Source of the DNA: Bacteroidaceae bacterium
GTDB taxonomy: Bacteria; Bacteroidota; Bacteroidia; Bacteroidales; Bacteroidaceae
DNA: 64,000 nucleotides
Direction of reading: 5' to 3'
NCBI GenBank assembly: GCA_017529865.1
Contig: JAFXNA010000006.1
Span: forward strand, 62,001 to 126,000
A program made the translations under genes and the position numbers. Numbering within the stretch: position 1 is the stretch's first letter; the number at the start of each line of letters is the position of its first letter. Below the pieces are notes generated by a model. That model saw only the letters and a program-made list of their open reading frames with translations, was not told the origin of the DNA and searched no databases. Positions 34,370 through 44,987 of this stretch are shown here, piece after piece.

Positions 34370-35704
34370 TTACTCTTGATTGAGTGGAATCTGGAAGATG
34401 AATCGGGCACCACGTTTGTAAGTTGTATCCAACCTCACCACACCATTGAGTTTGGTGGCAATCATGCGGCAGATGCTGAGTCCCAATCCCGTACCTTGTG
34501 CAAAGGCATTGAGTTTGGTGAATCGCTCGAATATCTCTTCGGCCTTATCCTCGGGTACTCCTTCACCTGTATCGGCAACGGAGTAGGTCAGATAGCCAGG
34601 ACGTTCCTTGAGCGAGCAATGGATGTGAATTTCTCCTTCCGCGGTATGTTTACATGCATTGGTGATATAGTTTACCAATACTTGCTGTATACGATGTACA
34701 TCGGACACGATAGTAAAGTCATCGTCAACCTCTGTGGTATAATACATATTCACACCTGCCGGTACTCGCAATTCGGCGGTCTTCATAGCAGCCTCCACAG
34801 GAGCGTTACACTGGGTTCGAGCCAATGTCACACGATAGTTTCCACTCTCAACATCTGAAAGGTTCAGAATATCATCGACGAGCATCGTCAACATGTTGGA
34901 GTTGGTCATGATATACTCGCCATATTTGGCTTTTTCTTCTTCGGTCACTACCCCATCAGGTAATGCAAGCAACTGCGAGAAGCCCACGATAGCATTCAAC
35001 GGGGTACGTATCTCATGGCTCATGTTCTGCACAAACATGGTCTTCATGTCGCTCACAGTCTGCAAACTGCGGTTGTGAGTCACTGCCGAATAGATGATGG
35101 ACACAAGCAGACCCATAATCATGAGGAAGAAGAGTACCAGCACTACCTGACTACTCTCCGAACGGTCTTTCTGCAGTTTCATCTGTCGCTCGGTATTACT
35201 GTCGACCTTGATAACCATCTCCTTCAGGCCGTCTTCAAAAGTTGAAAACACATCACGAGCCTCAGCCAGTTTGTTCTGCATAATCAGCGTATTGGCAATC
35301 TTGTCGTATGCATCAAAAAGCTGAAGGGGATAATCGTATCGCTGCGCCAATTCTGCCTGATGACGACTGGCATCAATGGCCATATCCTTATAGTCACGAT
35401 CAAGGTAGATAGATGAGAGAATCTTGTAGTAGTAGATTTTTGCCAAGGGGTAATTATTCGCTTCTGCCACCTGACGAAGAGCCTCGGCATAATACATCGA
35501 TGAATCGTTGTTGATATTTGCTACTGCCGCCATAAATTCTGCATAGCCAAGGTCACCTTCAACCAGATATTGACTTTTCTCTAAAGCTTTATCTACGTTT
35601 TCGGATTGAGCGTATAGGCAAACAGGCAGCAATATTGATAACAACAGCAAAATGCCGCTTATCAGGTATCTTCTACTCAACTTTAAATTCACACTCATTA
35701 CCAC
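34370..35704 (-). CDS. Sensor histidine kinase with TPR-like sensor region
   Basis: 444 aa. Signal or anchor helix (ISGILLLLSILLPVCLYA), a helical TPR-like periplasmic part (about 35-165), a second membrane helix (VVLVLFFLMIMGLLVSIIYSA), then HisKA with MSHEIRTPLNAIVGFSQLL and HATPase with N-box NYITNACKH, G1 DTGEGVPED and G2 GTGLGLSICR. No receiver domain and no response regulator gene alongside, so it is an orphan. Confidence 0.93.
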   Translation of the reverse strand: MVMSVNLKLSRRYLISGILLLLSILLPVCLYAQSENVDKALEKSQYLVEGDLGYAEFMAAVANINNDSSMYYAEALRQVAEANNYPLAKIYYYKILSSIYLDRDYKDMAIDASRHQAELAQRYDYPLQLFDAYDKIANTLIMQNKLAEARDVFSTFEDGLKEMVIKVDSNTERQMKLQKDRSESSQVVLVLFFLMIMGLLVSIIYSAVTHNRSLQTVSDMKTMFVQNMSHEIRTPLNAIVGFSQLLALPDGVVTEEEKAKYGEYIMTNSNMLTMLVDDILNLSDVESGNYRVTLARTQCNAPVEAAMKTAELRVPAGVNMYYTTEVDDDFTIVSDVHRIQQVLVNYITNACKHTAEGEIHIHCSLKERPGYLTYSVADTGEGVPEDKAEEIFERFTKLNAFAQGTGLGLSICRMIATKLNGVVRLDTTYKRGARFIFQIPLNQE

Positions 35705-35852
35705 ACTCGTTTGATATCAGTACTAATTAGCAGTGCAAAAGTAAGTCTTTTTATCAAGAAAAGCGAATAAAATCGTGAAAAAATGCTATTTTGGTGAAAA
35801 ATAACCTCATTTTCCTGCAAAATCGCCTATCGAATAGCTAATTGCTATGGTT

Positions 35853-36350
35853 TTATGTAAAGAAATAATACCATACAGCATCGCCAATACACATGACGAG
35901 GATAACGATGCATGTAGCAAGTTTGAAGAGGGTGCCGATAAGCAATGAGAGAAACGTATAGACAGCAACTTTGAACGACTGCTCAATCTTATGGCAATCG
36001 AGATACTCTCCGAGTAAGGCACCCAAGAACGGACCTGCAATAAGGCCAAGAGGGGCATAGAACAGACCTACAAGGAGGCCCAAAGTCGCCCCCCACGTTG
36101 CTTTCTTACATCCCCCAACTTTATTGGTGAGCCACCCAGGAATAACAAAGTCGAGAACGGTGACTAGTACCACAAATAGAAACATCAGGACGGTCAAGAC
36201 AATCATGATGGGATGTGGAGCAGCAATACAACATAACACCATCCCCACGAAACTGAGAGGCGGACCAGGCAGAGCAGGCACAATGGTGCCTAAAATCCCT
36301 ATGAGGTTGAGAAGGGCGGCGATAATGAAGAGGATTAATTCATAATTCAT
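35853..36350 (-). CDS. DUF456 family membrane protein
   Basis: 165 aa from MNYELILFIIAALL, with four to five helices and Gly-rich segments (LIGILGTIVPALPGPPLSFVG; ATLGLLVGLFYAPLGLIAGPFLGALLGEYL) typical of DUF456. Function unknown. Fourteen codons further upstream also read open, but come from the CATAATGCAT repeat. Confidence 0.85.
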   Translation of the reverse strand: MNYELILFIIAALLNLIGILGTIVPALPGPPLSFVGMVLCCIAAPHPIMIVLTVLMFLFVVLVTVLDFVIPGWLTNKVGGCKKATWGATLGLLVGLFYAPLGLIAGPFLGALLGEYLDCHKIEQSFKVAVYTFLSLLIGTLFKLATCIVILVMCIGDAVWYYFFT

Positions 36351-36395
36351 AATGCATAATTGACTACGTCGAACTAAAGTTTCATAATGCATGGC
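36338..36395. repeat. CATAATGCATAAT-type repeat
   Basis: TTCATAATTCATAATGCAT and TTCATAATGCAT flank a short unique stretch; the same string lies before recA at 28480-28500. Confidence 0.5.
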
Positions 36396-36399
36396 CTAA

Positions 36400-37101
36400 T
36401 TAATTGTCTACTTGGCTCATGTAGGAGGCTACCATCTTATTGCGCTTGAACACATCGGGTGCCTGCATATAAATTTCATCGATTTGTGGGGTGGTAGTGA
36501 CGAAACCATAGTAGTCGCGAGCTTCATAACAAAGGCGCAGGAACCATGTGACACCAAGCACATTGTAGTAGTTGTCTTTCACGAACTGGGTTTCGAGGCG
36601 GTCAACTTCATGCTGTAGCCTTAGTTCTTCTTCACCCAAGATATTGAATATCTCTTGTTGGGAATAACCATCGAGGTACATCTTGCTCTCACGATTCGGC
36701 AATTCATCGTACATAATCTTGAGCGAATCACGCTGAGAAAGGAAGGTATAAAGGCGCTCATTGAGTTCTGTCCCTTCAATCTTAACGATGTTGTCGGCAA
36801 TGCTGATTGTAACTTTACCGGGCTCAAGTACCATGGGGAAGTTATCGTTGCCCATATAAAGACGCACCATCATAACAGAATCAAGTGCTCCTGTCATATC
36901 GAACTTACCATGAAGTACCTCGCAAGAATCAATAGCACGGAAGTCGACATCATCGGACCCCATCTCAAACTGCTTGATATAGGCCACAGTCCCATCGAGA
37001 AAATACTGCGACGTGTTTCCCTCAATCACATATTTTTCTGCACACGACATATATGTGAGCATCACAATGGACAAACCTATTATCGTAAAATTTCTATTCA
37101 T
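36400..37101 (-). CDS. DUF4369-like lipoprotein
   Basis: 233 aa from MNRNFTIIGLSIVML, with a lipobox at TYMSCAEK. The early part (YVIEGNTSQYFLDGTVAYIKQ...AIDSCEVLHGKFDMTG) matches the DUF4369 layout seen at the start of Bacteroidetes thioredoxin-like lipoproteins, but no CxxC thioredoxin domain follows. The rest is helical. Twenty-seven nt downstream of the DUF6057 gene on the same strand. Confidence 0.7.
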   Translation of the reverse strand: MNRNFTIIGLSIVMLTYMSCAEKYVIEGNTSQYFLDGTVAYIKQFEMGSDDVDFRAIDSCEVLHGKFDMTGALDSVMMVRLYMGNDNFPMVLEPGKVTISIADNIVKIEGTELNERLYTFLSQRDSLKIMYDELPNRESKMYLDGYSQQEIFNILGEEELRLQHEVDRLETQFVKDNYYNVLGVTWFLRLCYEARDYYGFVTTTPQIDEIYMQAPDVFKRNKMVASYMSQVDN

Positions 37102-37128
37102 ATATCTCTCTAATCTCTCAACTATCAA

Positions 37129-38304
37129 CTAATTATCAATGTGCCACCACAATGTATTGCCATAATTGCGGCGTAGTCGGTTGTTAACAACAATCTCTTT
37201 TTCTTCGGAATTCCTAATGTCGCAATAGTCTCGATAGGCTGCCAACATCAGTGTATCAGCAAACGCATTGAGCGAATCTCGGCCAATCGCCTTCGCTTGT
37301 AATAATATCGCCTCACGATAGGCTTTGGGGAGTTCCATTACCTTTTCAGGGGAGGATAAATCGTAATACTTCTTAATATCGAGTGTGAATCCACGCAAGT
37401 CTTTCCGTAACAGATGTCCACACAACACATAATCGGCCAACATAGGATTATGACGTGTCGACGAATTGTGCTTCAGCAGATCAACATATTGTCGGAATGT
37501 GGTGACTGACGGATTGGCCCAAGCGCCCAGAGACGCTTGAATGTCCTTGCTGGTAAAACGATGCAGGCGACTCAGGGTGTCGTCCATCAGCAGCAATGAC
37601 TGGTCTCCATAAGGCTGCGGATAATCAAAAAGATGCTCACCCAACAATCCCTGTTGTGCCAATGCATACAAGCGCAGTTCATTCAACCGAGGCGATGTTT
37701 CCAAAGACTTCTCCCCTACCCGACTGGCAGCCTCATAATCTTTCTCAAGCAACAGGCGCTCGGCTTTCAGTTCGTACATATACACATCATCGGCAGAAGC
37801 ATTGGCTCCACACAATACCATCATGATAAACAGCGACAAGAAGTTAGGCCACAGATAGCGTGAGAGACAATAATCACCCTCATTGATACTCTCATCTGGT
37901 AACTTATGACGAATGTATAGAACAACACCGAAAGCGACAATGAGCAATGGGAGTGCCCACACCCACTGATGCAACGAAAAATCAGCAATAACTGCTCGAT
38001 TGAGACTGGTAAGGAATGCCAACAACAAGAAAGAGGGGAAGAACGTCAATGCATACCATCGACCCGTCAATTTTGTGAATCGCGCCACCACATATTGTAC
38101 ACCTAACAAAATCATTGTGATAATCAGCGCACCCCAAAAACGGGAATAACTCGTCACACCACCCGAGAAAACATACTGAGCCTCGGCCAGCACATCACAC
38201 TGAAGGCTGAACAGATAAAGAAAACTGAACAGCGCAAACAGCACGACAGTAAACAATCGGATGACGTTACTGATGGTTGATGGTATGGGGTTGTTATAAT
38301 TCAT
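37129..38304 (-). CDS. DUF6057-like membrane protein
   Basis: 391 aa from MNYNNPIPSTISNVIRL. Five or so N-terminal membrane helices are followed from about residue 165 by a soluble helical TPR-like region (YMYELKAERLLLEKDYEAASRVGEKSLET). Layout and length fit DUF6057. It overlaps the glgB stop by four bases. Confidence 0.75.
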   Translation of the reverse strand: MNYNNPIPSTISNVIRLFTVVLFALFSFLYLFSLQCDVLAEAQYVFSGGVTSYSRFWGALIITMILLGVQYVVARFTKLTGRWYALTFFPSFLLLAFLTSLNRAVIADFSLHQWVWALPLLIVAFGVVLYIRHKLPDESINEGDYCLSRYLWPNFLSLFIMMVLCGANASADDVYMYELKAERLLLEKDYEAASRVGEKSLETSPRLNELRLYALAQQGLLGEHLFDYPQPYGDQSLLLMDDTLSRLHRFTSKDIQASLGAWANPSVTTFRQYVDLLKHNSSTRHNPMLADYVLCGHLLRKDLRGFTLDIKKYYDLSSPEKVMELPKAYREAILLQAKAIGRDSLNAFADTLMLAAYRDYCDIRNSEEKEIVVNNRLRRNYGNTLWWHIDN

Positions 38305-40331
38305 TGTTTCTTCAGCACCATTGCAGTACGGGCTGGAATGTAGAGCTGCAGCCAACCCTTATGCTGCTTGAGGTATAATGGGTCGGAAATTGTAAAATGT
38401 TCGATAGAATCGTCCGTCAAGTTGTTTCCTCCAAAGGCATCGGAATCGGTATTGAGCACCACTCGGTACGAGCCTTCCTTGACCAGGAACCCATAGTCTG
38501 TAAACGACTTGTCAGGACTGAAGTTGAAGACAAAGAGTAGATCTCCACGTGTATAAGCCAATACCTGATCACCATCGTTGTGCCATATCTCTTGCACCTT
38601 TGTCTTCTGGAAACCTTTCACGCCACCGATAAGATGAATCATTGCACTATCGAAGTCTCCCAAATAGTGATAGCAAAGGTCGTGATTATCGACAAGGTTC
38701 CACTGACGACGGGCATATTTATGACTCCAACCGTTTCCTTCGCGTGGGAAGTCAATCCACTCTGGATGTCCGAATTCATTTCCCATGAAGTTCAGATAAC
38801 CACCATTGATGGTGGAGGCTGTCAGAAGTCGTATCATCTTATGAAGTGCAATACCACGATTAGCCATGAAGTTTTCATCGCCTTTCTTGAAATGCCAATA
38901 CATATCGGCATCAATCAGCCGGAAGATAATGGTCTTGTCGCCCACCAATGCCTGATCATGACTCTCTGCATAAGAAATCGTTTTCTCGTCAGCACGACGA
39001 TTGGTCAGTTCCCAGAACATAGAAGATGGTTTCCAGTCCTCGTCCTTAAGTTCCTTGATAGTTTTAATCCAATAATCGGGGATATTCATCGCCATACGAT
39101 AGTCGAACCCATATCCACCATCTTCGAACGGTGCTGCCAGACCTGGCATACCACTTACCTCCTCAGCAATTGTGATGGCACCTGGATGCACTTCATGAAT
39201 CAGCTGATTGGCTAATGTGAGATATGCAATTGCTTCATCATCCTCATGACCATTGTAGTAATCTCCATACCCACCGAAAGCCTCACCCAATCCATGACTA
39301 TAATAAAGCATAGATGTTACACCATCAAAGCGGAATCCATCGAAATGGAACTCTTCAAGCCAATATTTACAGTTGCTTAAGAGGTAATGTATCACTTCGT
39401 TCTTACCATAGTCAAAACAAAGGCTATCCCATGCAGGATGTTCACGTCGGCCTCCTTGCATGAAATACTGACAAGGATCGCCAGCAAAATTGCCCAAGCC
39501 CTCCATCTCGTTCTTCACTGCGTGAGAGTGGACAATATCCATAATGACGGTTATGCCATGTTGATGAGCCTCATCAATCAACGCCTTCAGTTCCTCGGGT
39601 GTACCAAAACGACTCGAAGGAGCGAAGAAATTGCTGACATGATAACCGAAACTTCCATAGTAAGGATGTTCGGCAATCGCCATAATCTGTATGCAGTTGT
39701 ACCCATCCCGAATGATACGTGGCAGGACATTTTCTTTAAATTCAGTATAGGTACCCACCTTCTCGGCATCTTGTGCCATACCGATGTGACATTCATAGAT
39801 AAGGAGCGGTGAAGTATTGGGCTTATATTTCTTTACCTTCCACTTGTACTCTTTTTCGGGTGCCCACACCTGTGCAGAGAAAATTTTAGTAACATCATCT
39901 TGAACCACACGATTGGTCCAGGCGGGAATACGTTCTCCTTCACCTCCATTCCAATGGACGCGCAGCTTATACAAGTCGCCATGCTTCATCGCTCGATCTG
40001 GCAGGTTGATTTCCCACACGCCATTTTTCTTTGGTTTCAACTGATAGGGAGCCAACTCTGTCCAACTATTGAAATCACCCACAAGATATATCTCTGTGGC
40101 ATTTGGTGCCCACTCACGGAACACCCATCCCTTGTCGGTGTGATGTAGTCCGAAATAGAGGTAACCAGAAGCAAAGTCTGACAATGACTGTTTGCCATTG
40201 TTGGTCAACTCATTTAACTTGTATAATGCATGTTCATGACGACCCACGATGGCGGCCTCGTAAGGTTCAAGCCATGGGTCATTCTTGACGAGACCTATTC
40301 TCTCTGTTGTCTTAACACTTTTCTTAGGCAT
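38301..40331 (-). CDS. glgB: 1,4-alpha-glucan branching enzyme
   Basis: 676-aa GH13 enzyme that adds alpha-1,6 branches to glycogen. An N-terminal CBM48-like domain (GWVFREWAPNATEIYLVGDFNSW) leads to the catalytic barrel with the nucleophile in FDGFRFDGVTSMLYYSHG, the acid/base Glu in IAEEVSGMPG and SYAESHDQALVGDKT. The sequence resembles the eukaryote-like GBE1 subgroup. No other glg genes are nearby. Confidence 0.95.
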   Translation of the reverse strand: MPKKSVKTTERIGLVKNDPWLEPYEAAIVGRHEHALYKLNELTNNGKQSLSDFASGYLYFGLHHTDKGWVFREWAPNATEIYLVGDFNSWTELAPYQLKPKKNGVWEINLPDRAMKHGDLYKLRVHWNGGEGERIPAWTNRVVQDDVTKIFSAQVWAPEKEYKWKVKKYKPNTSPLLIYECHIGMAQDAEKVGTYTEFKENVLPRIIRDGYNCIQIMAIAEHPYYGSFGYHVSNFFAPSSRFGTPEELKALIDEAHQHGITVIMDIVHSHAVKNEMEGLGNFAGDPCQYFMQGGRREHPAWDSLCFDYGKNEVIHYLLSNCKYWLEEFHFDGFRFDGVTSMLYYSHGLGEAFGGYGDYYNGHEDDEAIAYLTLANQLIHEVHPGAITIAEEVSGMPGLAAPFEDGGYGFDYRMAMNIPDYWIKTIKELKDEDWKPSSMFWELTNRRADEKTISYAESHDQALVGDKTIIFRLIDADMYWHFKKGDENFMANRGIALHKMIRLLTASTINGGYLNFMGNEFGHPEWIDFPREGNGWSHKYARRQWNLVDNHDLCYHYLGDFDSAMIHLIGGVKGFQKTKVQEIWHNDGDQVLAYTRGDLLFVFNFSPDKSFTDYGFLVKEGSYRVVLNTDSDAFGGNNLTDDSIEHFTISDPLYLKQHKGWLQLYIPARTAMVLKKQ

Positions 40332-40371
40332 AGTCTAATTGGATTTAAATAGCGGTCAGAAGACTGCACAC

Positions 40372-40815
40372 TTAGTATTTCACTTTGAAGATTACTTTCT
40401 GGATTTCAGGAGCCTCACTTATGCAAGGTGCATGTGCATCCTGCGGAAAGAAAATGACAAACATACCTGGTTGGATAGTTATATACTGTTGTACCAACCC
40501 ATCGTAAAACGTGATGTCCTTCTCTGCGTTATAGGGTTGCTCTGGCAAATCGGCACGAGGCGTATAACCCATTGACTCAGGCACGTTGAACGGTATCTGA
40601 ATGTCTATCATCACATCGTGTGACTCCAACTTTGCTACATCCTTGGTCTTTCCTTTCGCCACAGTAAAGTTGGCATAAAGATCATCACCCTTGATGATAA
40701 CCTTACCACCAGGCATAGATGCTAAATCATTGCTTTTGATATAATCTACCACATCTTGGAACAATGGGTTCATTGCCACATACTTTCCAAGGTTCGCTAA
40801 TGTATCAATAATCAT
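40372..40815 (-). CDS. YhcH/YjgK/YiaL family protein
   Basis: 147-aa cupin-like protein (MIIDTLANLGKY...YTPRADLPEQPYNAEKDITFY...GMFVIFFPQDAHAPCISE) with His/Asp/Glu of the metal site. Relatives sit with sialic-acid or ascorbate sugar genes; here there is no such context. Three bases separate it from the MORN gene. Confidence 0.88.
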   Translation of the reverse strand: MIIDTLANLGKYVAMNPLFQDVVDYIKSNDLASMPGGKVIIKGDDLYANFTVAKGKTKDVAKLESHDVMIDIQIPFNVPESMGYTPRADLPEQPYNAEKDITFYDGLVQQYITIQPGMFVIFFPQDAHAPCISEAPEIQKVIFKVKY

Positions 40816-40818
40816 CGT

Positions 40819-41946
40819 TTATTGGTTTGTTACTTCAATTACACCTCGTTTATAATAACCTTTACGGATAACCGCTCCATTACGATCTTTCTCCACAAAT
40901 GCGCCATCGCGCAAATCATCGACATAAGTACCTTCGAAGCGGACGCCATTCTTATCTTCTTCCACACACTTTCCGTTTTTCTTTCCATTGCTGAAGATAC
41001 CCTTGAACTTTGATCCGTCCTTCATACGCAGCACACCTTCGCCATGCATCTCGCCAGCCAACCATCCACCATCGTACACATCTCCTTCTTTATTGGTATA
41101 CTTACCACGACCTTGCTGCTGGTCTTCTGCCCAATAGCCTTCGTAAACTGAACCATCGGCCCAAGTATATGTACCGAAACCATCCATCATGCCGTTCTTA
41201 AATGAACCCATATAGCGGTTTCCATCCAAATAAGTGAAGATGCCCTGACCATGGCGTTTTCCAACCACATACTCACCCTCGTACTTATCACCGTTCTTGA
41301 AAGTATAGATGCCTTTTCCATCCATCATATCATTCTTCCACTGCCCTTTATAGACATCACCATTGGCATAGTTGTACGAGCCATAGCCTTCACGCATATC
41401 ATCTTTCATATCACCATAATAGGTCGATCCATCGGCCCAATCAAACAGTCCTTTACCATTCTTTTTGTCGCCTACCCACGAACCTCGATAGAAAGCGCCA
41501 TTCGCCCAAGTATAAGTTCCTTCACCTTCACGCATATCCTGATGCCACTCGCCAACATACTTATCACCATTGTGATAGGTCATTGTTCCCTGACCTTCCT
41601 GATAATCGGTATACCACAGACCTTCATACTTGTTTCCATTGGAAAAGACATAAACTCCATGTCCGTGTTGATGGTCGTTCACCCAAGAGCCTTCATACTT
41701 TTCTCCATCCACAAACGAATAAGTTCCCTCACCATGACGTTTGGCTTTCAGGTACTCTCCTTCGTATGTGTCACCTGTGAGGAACACCGTCTTACCACGT
41801 CCGTTGGGCTTCCCATTAGTAAGCTGTCCATTATAAATGGAGCCATCCTTGAAGGTGTACTGGCCTACTGTGTTCTTCTGGGCAAATGCTAACTGAGTTG
41901 CTAACATAAAGCCACAGAGTATCATCAATCTATATGGTTGTCTCAT
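40819..41946 (-). CDS. Secreted MORN-repeat protein
   Basis: 375 aa with a signal peptide (LMILCGFMLATQLAFA) and about fourteen MORN units of the form YEG-W-n-n-G-x-G-x-Y-x-x-G-D-K spanning nearly the whole chain (for example KYEGSWVNDHQHGHGVYVF). MORN repeats form curved beta sheets that bind lipid or protein. No catalytic domain. Confidence 0.9.
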   Translation of the reverse strand: MRQPYRLMILCGFMLATQLAFAQKNTVGQYTFKDGSIYNGQLTNGKPNGRGKTVFLTGDTYEGEYLKAKRHGEGTYSFVDGEKYEGSWVNDHQHGHGVYVFSNGNKYEGLWYTDYQEGQGTMTYHNGDKYVGEWHQDMREGEGTYTWANGAFYRGSWVGDKKNGKGLFDWADGSTYYGDMKDDMREGYGSYNYANGDVYKGQWKNDMMDGKGIYTFKNGDKYEGEYVVGKRHGQGIFTYLDGNRYMGSFKNGMMDGFGTYTWADGSVYEGYWAEDQQQGRGKYTNKEGDVYDGGWLAGEMHGEGVLRMKDGSKFKGIFSNGKKNGKCVEEDKNGVRFEGTYVDDLRDGAFVEKDRNGAVIRKGYYKRGVIEVTNQ

Positions 41947-42021
41947 AACAATTCGCGATTACATTTATAATATGAGCGACAAAAATACGAATTATTCTCG
42001 AAACACACAAAGATATTAAGA

Positions 42022-44919
42022 TTATTTATGATTTTTTGCCCTACTTCGTTGCTCTAAATAATCAATCAGTTGTCCATAAAGCACATGTTGAGACAACAAC
42101 TGACGATTGCCAAAAACGAACAACTGCTTGCGGGCACGCGTCAAAGCAACGTTGAGTTTTCGGTCGATAACACAATCATCCAGTTCCACCAAACTCGAAA
42201 GGATATCCAGTTGAGAAGCCGATGTAATAGTGGTGCCAAAAAGAATGACATCACGCTGACTACCCTGATAGCGTTCCACTGTATCAATCATAATCGAGGC
42301 GGCTTCTGCTATACCAAAATCATGTAATGCACAACGCACTGCAGCCACCTGACGACGAAAAGGCACAATGATACCCAACTGGTTGACGGGATTAAATGTT
42401 TCTCCATTTTTAGCTGCCACAGAAATAAGTGAGTGTACCAACATTGCTATTTTCTCCGCTTCAAGTCTGTTGACTTTAAATTGGCATTCTTCAACTGGAG
42501 GAATAGGCACATCGATAAAAGCCACACGATGGGTAGCCACCAACTGTTCATCCGCATCGTAGGTCGGATAGTCAAGTGATGCCATCTGATGCGGCAGACC
42601 CACGATATGCAGTTGGCCTCCATAGAACAATTTACTAACAAAATCGGCTATCTCGGGATGCATACGTCCTTGATGAGTCAGCGTAGCAACAATACCCGAT
42701 TGACGAGCACACACCGTAAAGAGTCGTTCAAATAGTGAGTTGCGACAATTTCTAAGGCCGATGCGACATAGTTGCTCCGAATGGACTTCCGACTGCTTCA
42801 CATCTTGCACTACTACAGCAGGAAGTTGCTTGTGGTCACCTATCATGATGAACTTACGAATGGACAATGTCCCGTTGACATGATGGCACAACAATGGCAG
42901 AATCTGAGGTTCCAAAATCTGAGAAGCCTCATCAAAGATAGCAACATCGAACTGTTTGATGCCAAACAGATGTCTTGCAGAAGTCATCGCACTGACAGTT
43001 GCAACCACAATATTAGCAACATCTATCATCTGATGCACAGTATCTCGACGTACATCATCGCCTACCATATAATTAATAAGGTGTGAACGAAACTGAGGAG
43101 CACACGTCTGCTCACGTCCGATGCGGATATAGTCATGGTCACCCAGCATCTCACAGATTTCATCAACAGCACGATTGGTGTAAGCTAACAATAGCAATGA
43201 CTTACCTTCCTGATGGAATTCGTCCACCATCGACCGCAACGCCACTGAGGTCTTTCCTGTGCCAGGAGGTCCCACCAAGAGGAAATAGTCTTGTGCTTGT
43301 TTGGCTTTTAACACAATGCGGTCTATTTCCTTGGTTAAATAATGCCCTTTCAATTGTAATGTTTTGTCCACCATCGGTTTACGCTGACACAACAACAGCT
43401 CCCTACGATCTGCTGGGGTTGTCAGCAACGCATACAGTCCATGATACTGTGCTCGCATGGTAGAATCGATGTAGTCAGCTTCGATGGCAAAACGGTTTGA
43501 AAAAGCGAATAAGCGTGGATTATGTTGTGGATTCTTTAGATGAAGTACCACACGATGGGTGTCATATGCACCTACTGTACAACGGAACACCTGACGATTC
43601 ACAGCTGTATCGTGGTTATCCTCTCGACGATAGAGTACCACTGAGTCACCTTCGCGGAATGGAAATCCTTCGTCAGGTAATTGCATTTCTATCAGCGACA
43701 ACTCTACATGAATCGGCCTAAGATCATAGACGATATCCCCATTCTGCAACTTAGTTTCCGCATCTACATTCCAGAGATTCGACATCGCACGGTCAGATTG
43801 TGCCGAATCTGCAACTTTCTGCTGATACTGCTCACGTTCCACAAACGTAAAGAACGTATAGAAATAATCAGCAGTCAGCGCATCCATCTGCTGAAGCGGG
43901 CGCAACACATCACGCAATTCCGGCAAGTTATAATCAGTCCACAATTTGCCCTCCACATGATTAACGTTAAGATCTTCGGCTTGCAACTGACTAAGATAGT
44001 GAGATGCCCCACCCTCTTTCAGTTGACGTTCCATCATCACAATCTGATTTCGAAGTTGCATCAGTTGATGAATCGTTGCTGTATCTGACCGCTGTTCAAT
44101 CAAAAGTGGGTATTTAGAATACAATAGATAACCATTGATAGACTGTTGAGGAATATCGAGATTGTAATAGAGAATCTCCTTATACAGCAACATCTGTGCA
44201 ATATGTTCACGTTTGGCTGTTTGCAAGAAAGTATCCCACTTACCCGATTTCAACTCAATCAAATTCTTATAATCAACCTGAAGGAAGTCAAATCGGCCTT
44301 GGATGCCCATCGCCTCACAGAAGAACGAGGGTTCGAGTTGTACACCTGCCTCCATACCCATAAAATTGGGGTCGGCATGCATTTGATTCACAATCAACTG
44401 AATATTACGGAACTGACGCTCACACTCTTTGAAGAAAGCAGCATCAACCCCATCACAGGTCGTGAATCCCAACAGATTCTGACGGAAAGCATGACGGATG
44501 GATTCCAAATAAGTAATATCTGGTTTATTCACGCAATCATCGAGAAACTGACCTGCCACATTTCCCAACAAGATGTATTTCGTCTGTTCATCAGGACGAA
44601 TCCTGTTGATTAGATAATTCAAGGCCGAGTCACCATACGTCTTCATACACCCACATAGGGCGGTCACATCAATCATTAAATCCGGCTCGACTACAATCAT
44701 ATCTACGTCAACCAAATGCTGTTCTTCATCAAACTGGCACAAAAGACCATTCAGTTGCATTCCTTCTGTTAACAGAGTAGCGGCCCCCTCTGTCTGTGAA
44801 TTCACATGATAATCCATACGCCAGACATCTCCACCCTTTGCAGGAACCACATACAGATATTGCTCATCCTTCTTTTGAAGGACGAATCGCTTGGATTTGA
44901 TGATTTCTGCTTGTTGCAT
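42022..44919 (-). CDS. Dna2-like nuclease-helicase (PD-(D/E)XK plus SF1B)
   Basis: 965 aa. The N-terminal half has a RecB/Cas4-type nuclease core (FLQVDYKNLIELKSGKWD and preceding GRFD). The C-terminal half is an Upf1/Dna2-type helicase with Walker A GPPGTGKTS near 550, motif II FDEASQILEP, GDHKQLPAVV (motif III), and motif VI VALTRARKQLFVFG. Expected role: processing of DNA ends or flaps. No CRISPR genes are close, so it is not Cas4-linked. Confidence 0.88.
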   Translation of the reverse strand: MQQAEIIKSKRFVLQKKDEQYLYVVPAKGGDVWRMDYHVNSQTEGAATLLTEGMQLNGLLCQFDEEQHLVDVDMIVVEPDLMIDVTALCGCMKTYGDSALNYLINRIRPDEQTKYILLGNVAGQFLDDCVNKPDITYLESIRHAFRQNLLGFTTCDGVDAAFFKECERQFRNIQLIVNQMHADPNFMGMEAGVQLEPSFFCEAMGIQGRFDFLQVDYKNLIELKSGKWDTFLQTAKREHIAQMLLYKEILYYNLDIPQQSINGYLLYSKYPLLIEQRSDTATIHQLMQLRNQIVMMERQLKEGGASHYLSQLQAEDLNVNHVEGKLWTDYNLPELRDVLRPLQQMDALTADYFYTFFTFVEREQYQQKVADSAQSDRAMSNLWNVDAETKLQNGDIVYDLRPIHVELSLIEMQLPDEGFPFREGDSVVLYRREDNHDTAVNRQVFRCTVGAYDTHRVVLHLKNPQHNPRLFAFSNRFAIEADYIDSTMRAQYHGLYALLTTPADRRELLLCQRKPMVDKTLQLKGHYLTKEIDRIVLKAKQAQDYFLLVGPPGTGKTSVALRSMVDEFHQEGKSLLLLAYTNRAVDEICEMLGDHDYIRIGREQTCAPQFRSHLINYMVGDDVRRDTVHQMIDVANIVVATVSAMTSARHLFGIKQFDVAIFDEASQILEPQILPLLCHHVNGTLSIRKFIMIGDHKQLPAVVVQDVKQSEVHSEQLCRIGLRNCRNSLFERLFTVCARQSGIVATLTHQGRMHPEIADFVSKLFYGGQLHIVGLPHQMASLDYPTYDADEQLVATHRVAFIDVPIPPVEECQFKVNRLEAEKIAMLVHSLISVAAKNGETFNPVNQLGIIVPFRRQVAAVRCALHDFGIAEAASIMIDTVERYQGSQRDVILFGTTITSASQLDILSSLVELDDCVIDRKLNVALTRARKQLFVFGNRQLLSQHVLYGQLIDYLEQRSRAKNHK

Positions 44920-44945
44920 ATAGGACAGATTCTTTGCTTTCTCTT

Positions 44946-44984
44946 GAAAAAGAAAAGGAAGTACTCATGTGTGAGCCTTCCTTT
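44946..44984 (-). terminator. Terminator of the SRP RNA gene
   Basis: Minus-strand stem AAAGGAAG/CTTCCTTT with an extended inner helix, followed by TTCTTTTTC. Confidence 0.7.
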
Positions 44985-44987
44985 CTT

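Noticed and set aside
42022..44919. Cas4-linked or defence-island role for the nuclease-helicase
   Set aside because: The domain order is Dna2-like and neighbours are housekeeping genes.
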